Assembly (NCBI GenBank): GCA_963662155.1
Contig: OY759263.1
Coordinates: forward strand, 1,496,595-1,560,594
DNA length: 64,000 nucleotides
Source of the DNA: Lamellibrachia columna
Lineage: Eukaryota; Annelida; Polychaeta; Sabellida; Siboglinidae
Reading direction: 5' to 3'
The position numbers and the translations under genes are program-made. Of the stretch, positions 1 to 11,774 are shown piece after piece (the first letter of the stretch is position 1; each line of letters opens with the position of its first letter). Below the pieces are notes generated by a model. The model had not been told where the DNA came from. It saw only the letters and a list, made by a program, of their open reading frames with translations, and searched no databases.

Positions 1-215
1 ACACTATTAAATGAAGGATTTAAAACTTACAGTGCACACAGTAACATGTCCCATACTAAATATATAGCTTGTAACTTTATTAAATGAAGGATTTAAAACT
101 TACAGTGCACACAGTAACATGTCCCATACTAAATATATAACTTGTAACACTATTAAATGAAGGATTTAAAACGTACAGTGCACACAGTAACATGTCCCAT
201 ACTAAATTGAAGCAA
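1..215. repeat. 73-bp tandem repeat, about 2.9 copies
   Basis: The string TATTAAATGAAGG recurs at positions 5, 78 and 151, a constant spacing of 73 bp. Copies are nearly identical, so the duplication looks recent. The array touches the left edge and may continue outside. Confidence 0.93.
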
Positions 216-659
216 TTGATCTGGTATTATTTTTTGTGTTGCTGAACTTTGCAACAAAAACATTTGCTAAAACAACGTATGTTATACCATTGTGTAGTAA
301 ATTGAGTAATCATTAAAACTAACATAACTTACAACTTTAAAATATGAACTATAAAAAAGCTGCGGCACATGAAACGACTTCCTTTATCGAATAGTGATGG
401 CGCATTCTCAATTTGTATTTTTTCCAAGCCAGATACGGTCAACATATTTTATTTATAGAATATCATGTCATACCTTTATGCAGAGTATTCAATTTCTTTA
501 AAATAACTACTACTTGCAATAACAGAAAATCAATATCAACAGAGATATGCCCCAAAAAACCAACAACCCCAAAATGTTCGCAGTTCAAGGTAAAATCTCT
601 GAGGAAGCAGAGACTTAAAAAGCAAAATTGTTGTGAGTTAAGTGGTATACAGAAATGGT
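216..659. other. AT-rich sequence with no recognisable gene
   Basis: A 99-codon open frame at 413-712 lacks any family resemblance and shows no splice or codon signal. I see nothing else here. Confidence 0.5.
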
Positions 660-1015
660 TGGCTGCGCATCGTCATTGTTGTTTACGACTTGTCAATGCG
701 ACAGGTAACTGAATGACATAGCATAGTTTGACACACATAAAAATCAACGTTATTTTGTTTTATTTTCAATACAAACTCTATCCACAATTGTGTTCAATTG
801 AAACTGAGATATTAAACAAAATTAGGAGTTTACAAAATGAAATAAAGATGTGGAGAATGTGCATATCAAATGTAAGTTGTGGTGGCAGGGTTCAAATGGT
901 TAAATATGTGGAGGTTGTTCACATCAATGTAACTTGTGGCAGGGGTGAAATGGTTAAAGATGTGGAAAATGTGCTCATTAAATGTAGGTTGTGGCAGGGG
1001 AATAGTGAGTGGCGC
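660..1015. repeat. Diverged dispersed repeat, copy A, ending in a degenerate tandem block
   Basis: The segment around 672-850 matches 63455-63640 at the other end of the window. Shared strings include a CATTGTTGTT-ACGACTTGT block, a TATCCACAAT block and ATTAGGAGTTTAC-AAATGAAA, in the same order and similar spacing. From about 840 three degenerate units carry ATGTGGA and TTGTGGCAGGG; copy B also runs into a tandem array containing TTGTGGCAGG. This pattern suits a non-autonomous mobile repeat with a tandem-repeat core. The class (SINE, MITE or Helitron-like) cannot be told because termini are not visible. Confidence 0.6.
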
Positions 1016-1020
1016 CAAAG

Positions 1021-2247
1021 AGCATTAGCCATTCTACACTCCACCCACGCATGGTATTTAGGTCTCACTGTAATTATATACTCCACCCATGCATGGTATT
1101 TAGGTCTCACTGTAATTCTACACTCCACCCATGCAAGGTATTTAGGTTTCACAGTAATTCTACACTCCACCCATGCAAGGTATTTAGGTCTCACTGTAAT
1201 TCTACACTCCACCCATGCATGGTATTTAGGTCTCACTGTAATTCTACACTCCACCCATGCATGGTATTTAGGTCTCACTGTAAATATACACTCCATCCAT
1301 GCATGGTATTTAGGTTTCACTATAATTCTACACTCCACCCATGCATGGTATTTAGGTTTCACAGTAATTCTACACACCACCCATGCATGGTATTTATGTC
1401 TCATTGTAATTCTACACTCCACCTATGCATGGTATTTAGGTCTCACTGTAATTCTACACTCCACCCATGCATGGTATTTAGGTCTCATTGTAATTCTACA
1501 ATCAACCCATGCATGGTATTTAGGTTTCACAGTAATTCTACACTCCACCCATGCATGGTATTTAGGTCTCATTGTAATTCTATACTCCACCCATGCATGG
1601 TATTTAGGAATCACTGTAATTCTACACTCCACCCATGCATGGTATTTAGGTCTCATTGTAATTCTACAATCAACACATGCATGGTATTTAGGTCTCATTG
1701 TAATTCTACACTCAACCTATGCATGGTATTTAGGTCTCATTGTAATTCTATACTCCACCCATGCATGGTATTTAGGAATCACTGTAATTCTACACTCCAC
1801 CCATGCATGGTATTTAGGTCTCACTGTAATTCCATACTCCACCCATGCATGGTATTTAGGTCTCATTGTAATTCTACACTCAACCTATGCATGGTATTTA
1901 GGTCTCACTGTAATTCTACACTCCACCCATGCATGGTATTTAGGTCTCACTGTAATTCTACACTCCAACCATGCATGGTATTTAAGTCTCACTGTAATTC
2001 TACGCTCCACCCATGCATGGTATTTAGGTCTCACTGTAATTCTACACTCCACCTATGCATGGTATTTAGGTCTCACTGTAATTCTATACTCCACCCATCC
2101 ATGGCATTTAGGTCTCACTGTAATTCTACACTCCACCCATGCATGGTATTTAGGTTTCATAGCAATTCTACACTCCACCCATGCATGGCATTTAGGTCTC
2201 ATTGTAATTCTACACTCAACCTATGCATGGTATTAAGGTCTCACTGT
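1021..2247. repeat. 42-bp minisatellite, about 29 copies
   Basis: CTCCACCCATGCATGGTATT recurs every 42 bp (for example at 1039 and 1081) with scattered substitutions. Because 42 is divisible by three, several frames stay open for hundreds of codons on both strands; these repeat a 14-residue motif and are not credible genes. The array abuts a reverse transcriptase relic on its right. Confidence 0.95.
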
Positions 2248-2256
2248 AATTTCGCA

Positions 2257-2412
2257 TCATGTTACCTGACTGACCAATTTTGTGTCATCTCCAAATTTTA
2301 GAAGATTGTTACACAAGCCGTCGTCTATGTCGTTCACATATATTACAAATAGAATCCCAAGACTGACCCTTGGGGTAGACCACTTTTAGTGGAAGACCAT
2401 CCCGAACTCCAT
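2257..2412 (-). pseudogene. Reverse transcriptase fragment of a non-LTR retrotransposon
   Basis: On the minus strand one frame reads S-G-L-P-Q-G-S-V-L-G, the conserved block before the RT active site. After a frameshift the next frame reads Y-V-N-D-I-D-D-G-L followed by L-L-K-F-G-D-D-T-K-L-V. This is the palm subdomain around the catalytic aspartates, with G in place of the usual A of F-A-D-D. Only about 50 residues survive between two tandem arrays. It is a dead LINE remnant of the CR1/jockey/L2 type; the exact clade is uncertain. Confidence 0.85.
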
Positions 2413-2436
2413 CTATACAGACGCGTTGACGCGCTT

Positions 2437-2612
2437 ATGTTGATCTAGGCCATATGTTGATCTAGGCCATATGTTGATCTAGGCCATATGTTGATCTAGG
2501 CCATATGTTGATCTAGGCCATATGTTGATCTAGGCCATATGTTGATCTAGGCCATATGTTGATCTAGGCCATATGTTGATCTAGGCCATATGTTGATCTA
2601 GGCCATATGCTC
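2437..2612. repeat. 17-bp tandem repeat, about 10 copies
   Basis: ATGTTGATCTAGGCCAT repeats perfectly every 17 bp. The near-perfect identity points to recent expansion. Confidence 0.95.
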
Positions 2613-2661
2613 TTGTTATTGCTTTCATCTTTGCGGATTTACGATGAATTTAAAAAGCCTA

Positions 2662-5600
2662 TTTTACCCTAATCACTTGCGTCCGTCTAGTTACTCACTC
2701 AACAAACCCATGCATTGGTGTCTGTCTAGTTACTCACTAAAAAAACCCATGCACTTGTGTCCGTCTAGTTACTCACTTAACAAACCCATGCATTGGTGTC
2801 CGTCTAGTTACTCACTCAACAAACCCATGCATTGGTGTCCGTCTAGTTACTCACTCAACAAACCCATGCATTGGTGACCGTCTAGTTACTCACTCAACAA
2901 TCCCATGCATTGGCGTCCGTCTAGTTACTCACTCAACAAACCCATGCACTTGTGTCCATCTAGTTACTCACTCAACAAACCCATGCTCTGGTGTCCGTCT
3001 AGTTACTTGCTCAACAAACCCATGCACTGGTGTCCGTCTAGTTACTCACTCAAAAAACCCATGCTCTGGTGTCCGTCTAGTTACTTGCTCAACAAACCCA
3101 TGCATTGGTGTCCGTCTAGTTACTCACTCAAAAAACCCATGCTCTGGTGTCCGTCTAGTTACTTGCTCAACAAACCCATGCACTGGTGTCCGTCTAGTTA
3201 CTCACTCAAAAAACCCATGCTCTGGTGTCCGTCTAGTTACTTGCTCAACAAACCCATGCATTGGTGTCCGTCTAGTTACTCATTTAACAAACCCATGCAC
3301 TGGTGTCTGTCTAGTTACTCACTCAACAAACCCATGCATTGGTGTCCGTATAGTTACTTGCTCAACAAGCCCATGCATTGGTGTCCGTCTAGTTACTCAC
3401 TCAACAAACCCATGCACTGGTGTCTGTCTAGTTACTTACTCAACAAACCCATGCATTGGTGTCCGTCTAGTTACTTACTCAACACACCCATGCGCTGGTG
3501 TCCGTCTTGTTACTTACTCAACAAACCCATGCATTGGTGTCTGTCTAGTTACTCACTCAACAAACCTATGCACTGGTGTCCGTCTAGTTACTCACTCAAC
3601 AAACCCATGCATTGGTGTCCGTCTAGTTACTTGCTCAACAAACCCATGCATTGGTGTCCGTCTTGTTACTCACTCAACAAACCCATGCACTGGTGTCTGT
3701 CTAGTTACTCAATCAACAAACCCATGTACTGGTGTCTGTCTAGTTACTTACTCAACAAACCCATGCACTGGTGCCCGTCTAGTTACTCACTCAACAAACC
3801 CATGCATTGGTGTCCGTCTAGTTACTCACTCAACAAACCCATGCACTGGTGTCCGTCTTGTTACTCACTCAACAAACCCATGCACTGGTGTCTGTCTAGT
3901 TACTCACTCAACAAACCCATGCACTGGTGTCCGTCTCGTTACTTACTCAACAAACCCATGCACTGGTGTCTGTCTAGTTACTTACTCAACAAACCCATGC
4001 ATTGGTGTCCGTCTAGTTACTCACTCAACAAACCCATTCACTGGTGTCTGTCTCGTTACTTACTCAACAAACCCATGCACTGGTGTCTGTCTAGCTACTC
4101 ACTCAACAAACCCATGCATTGGTGTCCGTCTAGTTACTCACTCAACAAACCCATGCGCTGGTGTCCGTCTATTTACTCACTCAACAAACCCATGCACTGG
4201 TGTCCGTCTAGTTACTCACTCAATAAACCCATGCACTGGTGTCCGTCTAGTTACTCACTCAACAAACCCATGCATTGGTGTCCGTCTAGTTACTCACTCA
4301 ACAAACCCATGCACTGGTGTCTGTCTAGTTACTCACTCAACAAACCCATGCACTGGTGTCCGTCTAGTTACTCACTCAACAAACCCATGCATTGGTGTCC
4401 GTCTATTTACTCATTTAACAAACCCATGCACTGGTGTCCGTCTAGTTACTCACTAAACAAACCCATGCATTGGTCTAGTTACTCACTCAACAAACCCATG
4501 CATTGGTGTCCGTCTAGTTACTCACTCAACAAACCCATGCACTGGTGTCTGTCTAGTTACTCACTCAACAAACCCATGCACTGGTGTCCGTCTAGTTACT
4601 CACTCAACAAACCCATGCATTGGTGTCCGTCTAGTTACTCATTTAACAAACCCATGCACTGGTGTCCGTCTAGTTACTCACTCAACAAACCCATGCACTG
4701 GTGTCCGTCTAGTTACTCACTCAACAAGCCCATGCACTGGTGTCCGTCTAGTTACTCACTCAACAAACCCATGCATTGGTGTCCGTCTAGTTACTCATTT
4801 AACAAACCCATGCACTGGTGTCCGTCTAGTTACTCACTCAACAAACCCATGCATTGGTGTCCGTCTAGTTACTCACTCAACAAACCCATGCAATGGTGTC
4901 CGTCTAGTTACTCACTCAACAAACCCATGCATTGGTGTCCGTCTAGTTACTCACTCAACAAACCCATGCACTGGTGTCCGTCTAGTTACTCACTCAACAA
5001 ACCCATGCACTGGTGTCCGTCTAGTTACTCACTCAACAAACCCATGCATTGGTGTCCGTCTAGTTACTCACTCAACAAACCCATGCACTGGTGTCCGTCT
5101 AGTTACTAACTCAACAAACCCATGCATTGGTGTCCGTCTAGTTACTCACTCAACAAACCCATGCACTGGTGTCCGTCTAGTTACTCACTCAACAAACCCA
5201 TGCACTGGTGTCCGTCTAGTTACTCACTCAACAAACCCATGCACTGGTGTCCGTCTAGTTACTCACTCAACAAACCCATGCACTGGTGTCCGTCTAGTTA
5301 CTCACTCAACAAACCCATGCACTGGTGTCCGTCTAGTTACTCACTCAACAAACCCATGCACTTGTGTCCGTCTAGTTACTTGCTCAAGGAACCCTTGCAT
5401 TGGTGTCCGTCTAGTTACTCACTCAACAAACCCATGCATTGGTGTCCATCTAGTTACTTAATCAACAAACCCATGCACTGGTGTCCGTCTAGTTACTCAC
5501 TCAACAAACCCATGCACTGGTGTCCGTCTATTTACTCACTCAACAAACCCATGCACTGGTGTCTGTCTAGTTACTCACTCAACAAACCCATGCACTGGTG

Positions 5601-7380
5601 TCCATCTAGTTACTTACTCAAGAAACCCATGCACTGGTGTCCATCTAGTTACTTACTCAACAAACCCATGCACTGGTGTCCATCTAGTTACTCACTCAAT
5701 AAACCCATGCACTGGTTTCTATCTAGTTACTTACTCAACAAACCCATGCACTGGTGTCCATCTAGTTACTCACTCAACAAACCCATGCACTGGTGTCCTT
5801 CTATTTACTCACTCAACAAACCCATGCCCTTGTGTCTGTCTAGTTACTCACTCAACAAACCCATGCACTTGTGTCCGTCTATTTACTCACTCAACAAACC
5901 CATGCACTGGTGTCCGTCTATTTACTCACTCAACAAACCCATGCACTAGTGTCTGTCTAGTTACTCACTCAACAAACCCATGCACTGGTGTCCATCTATT
6001 TACTCACTCAACAAACCCATGCACTGGTGTCTGTCTAGTTACTCACTCAACAAACCCATGCACTGGTGTCCATCTATTTACTTACTCAACAAACCCATGC
6101 ACTTGTGTCCGTCTATTTACTCACTCAACAAACCCATGCACTGGTGTCTGTCTAGTTACTCACTCAACAAACCCATGCACTGGTGTCCATCTAGTTACTC
6201 ACTCAACAAACCCATGCACTTGTGTCCGTCTAGTTACTTGCTCAAGGAACCCTTGCATTGGTGTCCGTCTAGTTACTCACTCAACAAACCCATGCATTGG
6301 TGTCCATCTAGTTACTTAATCAACAAACACATGCACTGGTGTCCATCTAGTTACTCATTTAACAAACCCATGCACTGGTGTCCGTCTAGTTACTCACTCA
6401 ACAAACCCATGCACTGGTGTCCGTCTATTTACTCACTCAACAAACCCATGCACTGGTGTCTGTCTAGGTACTCACTCAACAAACCCATGCACTGGTGTCC
6501 ATATAGTTACTTACTCAAGAAACCCATGCACTGGTGTCCATCTAGTTACTTACTCAACAAACCCATGCACTGGTGTCCATCTAGTTACTCACTCAATAAA
6601 CCCATGCACTGGTTTCTATCTAGTTACTTACTCAACAAACCCATGCACTGGTGTCCATCTAGTTACTCACTCAACAAACCCATGCACTGGTGTCCTTCTA
6701 TTTACTCACTCAACAAACCCATGCCCTTGTGTCTGTCTAGTTACTCACTCAACAAACCCATGCACTTGTGTCCGTCTATTTACTCACTCAACAAACCCAT
6801 GCACTGGTGTCTGTCTAGTTACTCACTCAACAAACCCATGCACTGGTGTCCTTCTATTTACTCACTCAACAAACCCATGCACTGGTGTCCGTCTATTTAC
6901 TCACTCAACAAACCCATGCACTGGTGTCTGTCTAGTTACTCACTCAACAAACCCATGCACTGGTGTCCATCTATTTACTTACTCAACAAACCCATGCACT
7001 TGTGTCCGTCTATTTACTCACTCAACAAACCCATGCACTGGTGTCTGTCTAGTTACTCACTCAACAAACCCATGCACTGGTGTCCATCTAGTTACTCACT
7101 CAACAAACCCATGCACTGGTGTCCATCTATTTACTCACTCAACAAACCCATGCACTGGTGTCCTTCTATTTACTCACTCAACAAACCCATGCACTGGTGT
7201 CCTTCTATTTACTCACTCAACAAACCCATGCACTGGTGTCTGTCTAGTTACTCACTCAACAAACCCATGCACTTGTGTCCGTCTATTTACTCACTCAACA
7301 AACCCATGCACTGGTGTCCATCTAGTTACTTACTCAACAAACCCATGCACTGGCGCCCGTCTTGTTACTCACTTAAACTG
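2662..7380. repeat. 39-bp minisatellite, about 121 copies, with higher-order structure
   Basis: Units of 39 bp contain TGGTGTCCGTCTAGTTACTC and CAACAAACCCATGCA. Subtypes differ at a few sites (CATTGG/CACTGG/CACTTG, TAGTTAC/TATTTAC, CCGTC/CTGTC/CCATC). A rare variant, TGCTCAAGGAACCC, occurs at 5381 and again at 6239. That spacing is 858 bp or 22 units, and neighbouring variants repeat with it, so multi-unit blocks have duplicated. The length is divisible by three, which creates open frames of up to 734 codons repeating a 13-residue Cys/Ser/Tyr motif. One unit is shortened at about 4470 and stops occur near 2876, 5107 and 5947. No signal peptide, flanking exon or unique terminus supports a protein. 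Confidence 0.95.
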
Positions 7381-7565
7381 CTTCCTCACCTGATTTAGCC
7401 TATCACAAATCCGGTTTGTGTCAATAATAATAATATTTTTTTAATGAATACAGCAATAAAATAATGTAGAATTGTTAAATAAGGAAATAGCTAAATAAAT
7501 ATGTTAGCTGCTAGTAATAAGAACTAGTAACAAATTAATATAGCACAATAATTATAAATTATACC
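7381..7565. other. AT-rich spacer, probable 3' tail of the adjacent minus-strand LINE
   Basis: TAA-rich sequence lies beyond the C-terminal codons of the LINE that begins at about 7566 on the minus strand. No gene is visible. Confidence 0.4.
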
Positions 7566-9395
7566 AATAATACTAATAAATAAATAAATGTGTCGCATAG
7601 GGAATGTACAAGAGTCCGCCATTCCGCCCTGTCGACCGCCCTCTGTGCCGCCTCTGCTCATGATGTCCACCCAAGCGCATCTCGTTCTTTTTCCACCATT
7701 CGCCGCCACGTCTTTTGGTCTTCCGATCGATCTCTTTCCCACAGGTGTCCAATTCATCACTATACGGCAGTCATTTGTATTCTCAAACCGAAGGATGTGG
7801 CCAATAAAACTCCATCATCTAGCCTTGATGATGTATGTTATCCTGCTTAGTTCTACTCTTCATACAGTTTTCATTTGAAATTGTTCTTGGCCAGAATATA
7901 TGTAGGATTCGACGCAAACTATCAACAGTTTCTACATCGTCTAAGCCTATTACAATTGGTTATCATCAGCCTTGATCTTCATCACTTTCGTTTTGGCTGT
8001 GTATGTGTAATCCAGTTCTGTTTGCACGTCTAGCTCGTTTGTCTTCTGTTGTAAGTTTCTTCTTTATGTTGATAACAGAGCTAAATCGTCTGCAAAATCT
8101 AGGTCCTCCATCGTATATAATCCCCATTGAATTCCTCTTTTCCTTCTAGTTGTATTCCGCATAATTCAGTCTATCACAAATACAAAAAAAAACCGTGACA
8201 TCACACATCCTTGCCTCACTCCCGACATCACAGGAAACCATTTTGACAATTTGCCTTCATACTCAACTGCACATCTGAAGATTTTGTAAGACATTTTCAC
8301 AAGATTGATAATTTTTTATGGAATTCCGTAGTATTTCATAATTCTCCATAAACTCTCTCTGTGAATACTATCAAAAGCTTTCCTAAAATCCACATAGTTG
8401 ATGAAGAGTGGGCTATTCCATTCGAGGCACTGGTCGATAATATTCTTTAATATGAAAATTTGCTGCATACATACTCCCCCCTTCTGAAACCTGCTTGTTC
8501 TTTCCTCAGTTTGTTATTGTTATCTTATCCTGACTATAATCACCCTACCCAGCACCTTGCTGGGAACCGACAACAACGTAACGCCTCTCAAGTTATTACA
8601 GTTCTCCAAGTCACCTTTTTAGGCAATTTAATGATGACTTCTTTCTGCCATTCTTCAGGTATTTATTCATTCTTCCATATTAATTTGAACACTTCCTCAA
8701 GTTTTCTTGCTACCATATTACTCTGTGTTTTCAATATTTCAGCCTGTATGTTATCAACTTCTGGTAATTTACCGTTTCCCAACGCTTTTATACTTTTTTC
8801 TATAGTAGGCGGATTTGCGTCAATGTCTATGTCGAATAATTAATTGTACGGAACATCAACAGGATCGTCAGGTGCCTCTGAGTTGAGAACCTCAGAGAAG
8901 TGTTCTCTCCATCTCTCTATCTGGTCTGGTTTTATTACTTCTCCATCTTTGTTCTTGACTGGTGTACTTTTTCTGCAGCTTTCATTATTTATTTTCTTGG
9001 TCAGTTTAAACAAAGTTCTTTGTTCACCTCTGTTTGCAGCAAGCTCTGCTTGTTTTGCAAGGTCGTCCATATACGTCCTTTTGTCTACACGAACACTGTT
9101 TTTAACTTCTTTGTCTTTGGCTCTACACTTGTTCTTTAGTATTGTCTTTAGTCTTTCCAACTTGATAGCATTGAGTTTGTCCTTGATTGCTTTCCGCTCG
9201 CTTACTTCTTCCAGGCTTCTTCCTCTCACCCATCCTCGTTGTGCGTGCGTTCTGAATCCAAGAACTTCTTCCTCTCATCCATCCTGGTTGTGCGTGCGCT
9301 CTGAATCCAAGGACTTCTTCGCTAGCACCATAAAAATAGCTTCCTTCATCCCTGACCAACAATTCTCTACTCTTGAAATAAGATTACTGGAATAG
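7566..9395 (-). pseudogene. RTE-like non-LTR retrotransposon ORF2 remnant
   Basis: Reading on the minus strand from about 9395, the linker before the RT domain is well preserved at 9229-8840. It carries D-K-R-T-Y-M-D-D-L-A, then A-E-L-A-A-N-R-G, then P-V-K-N-K-D-G-E and R-W-R-E-H-F-S-E-V-L-N, typical of RTE-like polymerases. The RT core downstream is broken by stops and frameshifts. The C-terminal region is recognisable at 7760-7590: G-R-P-K-D-V, then in another frame A-V-D-R-A-E-W-R-T-L-V and S-L-C-D-T. The element is a 5'-truncated, frameshifted pseudogene. It once encoded an enzyme making cDNA of its own RNA. Assignment to the RTE-like group rests on motif style only. Confidence 0.8.
9217..9314. 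repeat. 49-bp tandem duplication inside the LINE remnant
   Basis: TTCTTCCTCTCA begins at 9217 and again at 9266. Both copies contain GTTGTGCGTGCG and CTGAATCCAA, with a few substitutions. It is a two-copy duplication of transposon sequence. Confidence 0.9.
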
Positions 9396-9445
9396 TCCTA
9401 ATTAAATTGTTATGAGTAGAGGACAATGTTCATCTGCAATATAAG

Positions 9446-9987
9446 CTAATACGCGATACGAAATAAACGTGTCTTTAGTCGACATTTGAAGCTAGAGAGA
9501 GTGTCACAGGTTTTAATAAAGTTAGGTGAAGTGTTCCACAGAGACGTCGCAGCCACTACGAACGAGCCGCCCCCAGCCTTGATACGGGTGCGCTTCACTT
9601 CCAAACTGTTACTGCTGACAGAGCGCAGTGCTCTTGCCGGTTGATATGGGCGCACGAGTTCACACAGATACACTGGCGCTTCGTCGTGCATGGCTTTGTA
9701 TGTAACTACCAGTATATTGAAATCGACTCTGCGTGCCACGGGCAGCCAGTGAAGTTCTTGTAACGGGGCCTGGCACTGTCGCTACGTGGACGACGCAGAA
9801 TCAATCTGGCAGCCGAATTGTGCAATAGTTGCAGACGCGCAGTGTTAACTACAGACGTGCCGTATAAGAGTGCATTGCAGTAGTCAAACCGCGATGTGAT
9901 GGTGGCATTGACTACGCGTTCTTTTGTCGGTTTTGGTAAAAAACGGCTGATTTGATTTGATGTGGCGGAGGTGGAATGAGCATGCAC
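9446..9987 (-). pseudogene. L2-like LINE ORF2, C-terminal part of RT
   Basis: Two overlapping open frames make up this part. The upstream one reads F-D-Y-C-N-A-L-L-Y-G-T and L-Q-L-L-H-N-S-A-A-R-L-I, standard landmarks after the RT palm of L2-like elements. The downstream one carries R-V-D-F-N-I-L-V-V-T-Y-K-A-M-H and ends with L-K-T-R-L-F-R-I-A-Y then stop. A frameshift near 9710-9770 separates them. Confidence 0.85.
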
Positions 9988-10511
9988 TGACGGTTTGTGA
10001 CACTTGCTTTAACATATCTAGATGCCTGTCAATGAAGCCATCGATATTTCGAATACATCGCGAAGCTTGGATTGTAGAAACGCCAACACGAATCACACTG
10101 CCGTCAACGAGTGCAGCCGTAGACTTGGGTACACTTGGAAGATACTGTGTCTCGCCGTCATTCATACACATAGAATTTCATACCATCCATTGTTTTATGT
10201 CATCCAAACAATCCTCCATTTTCTGCACAACAGCCGTTAAAGCGGATGGATTCAGGTCGTGTGAGTAGATCTGTAAGTCATCAGCATAGTGGTGGAGGAA
10301 TAGTCCATGGGCTCGAATAATGTCGCCAATAGGCTGGACATACAGTGAAAAGAGCAGTGGTCCAAGGACAGAGCCTTGCGGGACACCGGCCGTCAGATTG
10401 TACTCGATGATTGGCCACTGTTCACAATTTGCTGCGTCCGCTCTTGCAGAAACGTTATAATCCAGTCTAGTGTTTTGCCAACGAAGCCGTAACGCAAACG
10501 TAATCGCCTAA
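9884..10511 (-). pseudogene. L2-like LINE ORF2, RT palm with YADD motif
   Basis: The reverse-strand codons at 10288-10277 spell Y-A-D-D, followed by L-Q-I-Y-S. About 35 codons upstream a V-P-Q-G-S-V-L-G-P-L-L-F-S block is readable from 10400-10350. The catalytic aspartates are therefore retained. A stop near 10190 precedes the next open segment (10171-9884). Confidence 0.8.
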
Positions 10512-11332
10512 TCAAGATGTCAAAGTTGTTCCTTGTTTATTGTCCATGGCTGTTTTGATGGCACTTGTAACGTACAGTAACGTACAGTAGCGCGGTTTCA
10601 GTCGAATGATTTTTTTGACACGCCGACTGAAACACTCAACCATTTGCTGATCAGAAACGTGCGTCATTATCCTAATCGCGACCACTTTCTCAATTATGTT
10701 GGATAATTGTGTGAGCTTACTCATTGGTCGATGGTTGTTCAGGATGTCTTTGTCAAGTGATGGCTTCTTCAGCGACGGACAATTGCATGCTTAAGCGGCC
10801 TTGGCATGACTGCGTCATCCAGAGATGTATTTGTAATCATTGTGATGACCGACACAATGCTGGTGATATTGTCCCTTAGCTGATTAGCAGGCAGAGGATC
10901 TAATACACACGTTTTGTCAGTAGAACCACAAGTCGCCGTTGGATCGAACACATGGACACAGTCAGTGAAACAACGTGTTTCATCTGTTGGCCTATCGATG
11001 GTGTTGAAGCACTGCAAACTCGATAGCAGTTTATCGATCTTTTCACTGAAGAAATGTGAAAATAGCTCAGAGCCTTGGGCCGTCGAGCGGAATTCGGGAT
11101 GTTGTTGTATGCGCTGGCCATCAAGGGATCTCAACAGTCGAAACATGGTTTTGTTGTTTGCTTTTTCTAAGCGGTTTTTATAGTAATCCGCTTTGCGTGC
11201 GGATATCAAAGCAGCGCATTCTTCACGGGCGGTGATATATAAGGCATTCAGTGAGTTTGTCAAGGCATTCAGTGAGATAGGTGTTGTACATCGCCACCAA
11301 TTCCTTAGATTGTCGAGCATTCGCGCCTGCAC
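10512..11332 (-). pseudogene. L2-like LINE ORF2, linker and N-terminal RT
   Basis: The frame at 11332-10769 includes A-R-K-A-D-Y-Y-K-N-R-L and the RT entry block L-D-P-L-P-A-N-Q-L. A frameshift follows; the frame at 10724-10512 continues with I-I-E-K-V-V-A-I-R-I and T-A-M-D-N-K-Q-G-T. A short CGTACAGTA duplication at about 10570-10590 contributes to the frame damage. Confidence 0.82.
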
Positions 11333-11774
11333 ACAATGTCATGTCAGCACACAATGTCATGTCAGCACACAATGTCATGTCAGCACACAATGTCATGTCA
11401 GCATACACATACTTGATATCGTTTCGGAGCGCATCAGTTTCAATGTTCCAGAAGTTCCGCTTTGCAATCATCACAGTTTTGACTGCAGGTTTCAATGCGC
11501 TTAGTGTGAGTTCAATGCGATGGTGGTCAGACAGAGAGTCAGGATGAACAGTAACGGAAGTAATGAAGTTGTCATCAGTATGACTGACCACAAGATCCAA
11601 TGTGTGTCCAGTTTGATGGGTTGGCGAATGAGTTAGATTGAACGATTCAAGTAGAGTTGGTTCTGATTAAATATGATCGTCAAAATGAACGTTGAAATCA
11701 CCAACAATGACGGTAGGTATAACGGAGACGGACGCCTCGATGAATAGTTGCTCAAGTTTAGCGTAAAAGTTCGA
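11223..11774 (-). pseudogene. L2-like LINE ORF2, C-terminal half of APE endonuclease
   Basis: The minus strand reads F-Y-A-K-L-E-Q-L-F, then V-I-V-G-D-F-N-V-H-F, a stop, and then L-D-L-V-V-S-H-T and L-S-D-H-H-R-I-E. The G-D-F-N and S-D-H-H blocks are the Mg-binding and catalytic motifs of the APE-type endonuclease that nicks target DNA. An 18-bp unit is present four times inside the following linker. Confidence 0.85.
11331..11402. repeat. 18-bp tandem repeat, 4 copies, inside LINE coding sequence
   Basis: ACACAATGTCATGTCAGC starts at 11331, 11349, 11367 and 11385 with no differences. On the minus strand it adds an in-frame six-residue repeat, A-D-M-T-L-C. It is an early-stage in-place duplication of transposon sequence. 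Confidence 0.97.

Noticed and set aside
413..712. 99-codon open frame
   Set aside because: No family resemblance and no splice or start context beyond chance; partly overlaps a dispersed repeat.
2905..7398. Long Cys/Ser/Tyr-rich repetitive protein
   Set aside because: The frame follows from a 39-bp unit; no signal peptide, no unique N- or C-terminus and no exon borders were found, and stops interrupt it. Kept only as a finding to check.
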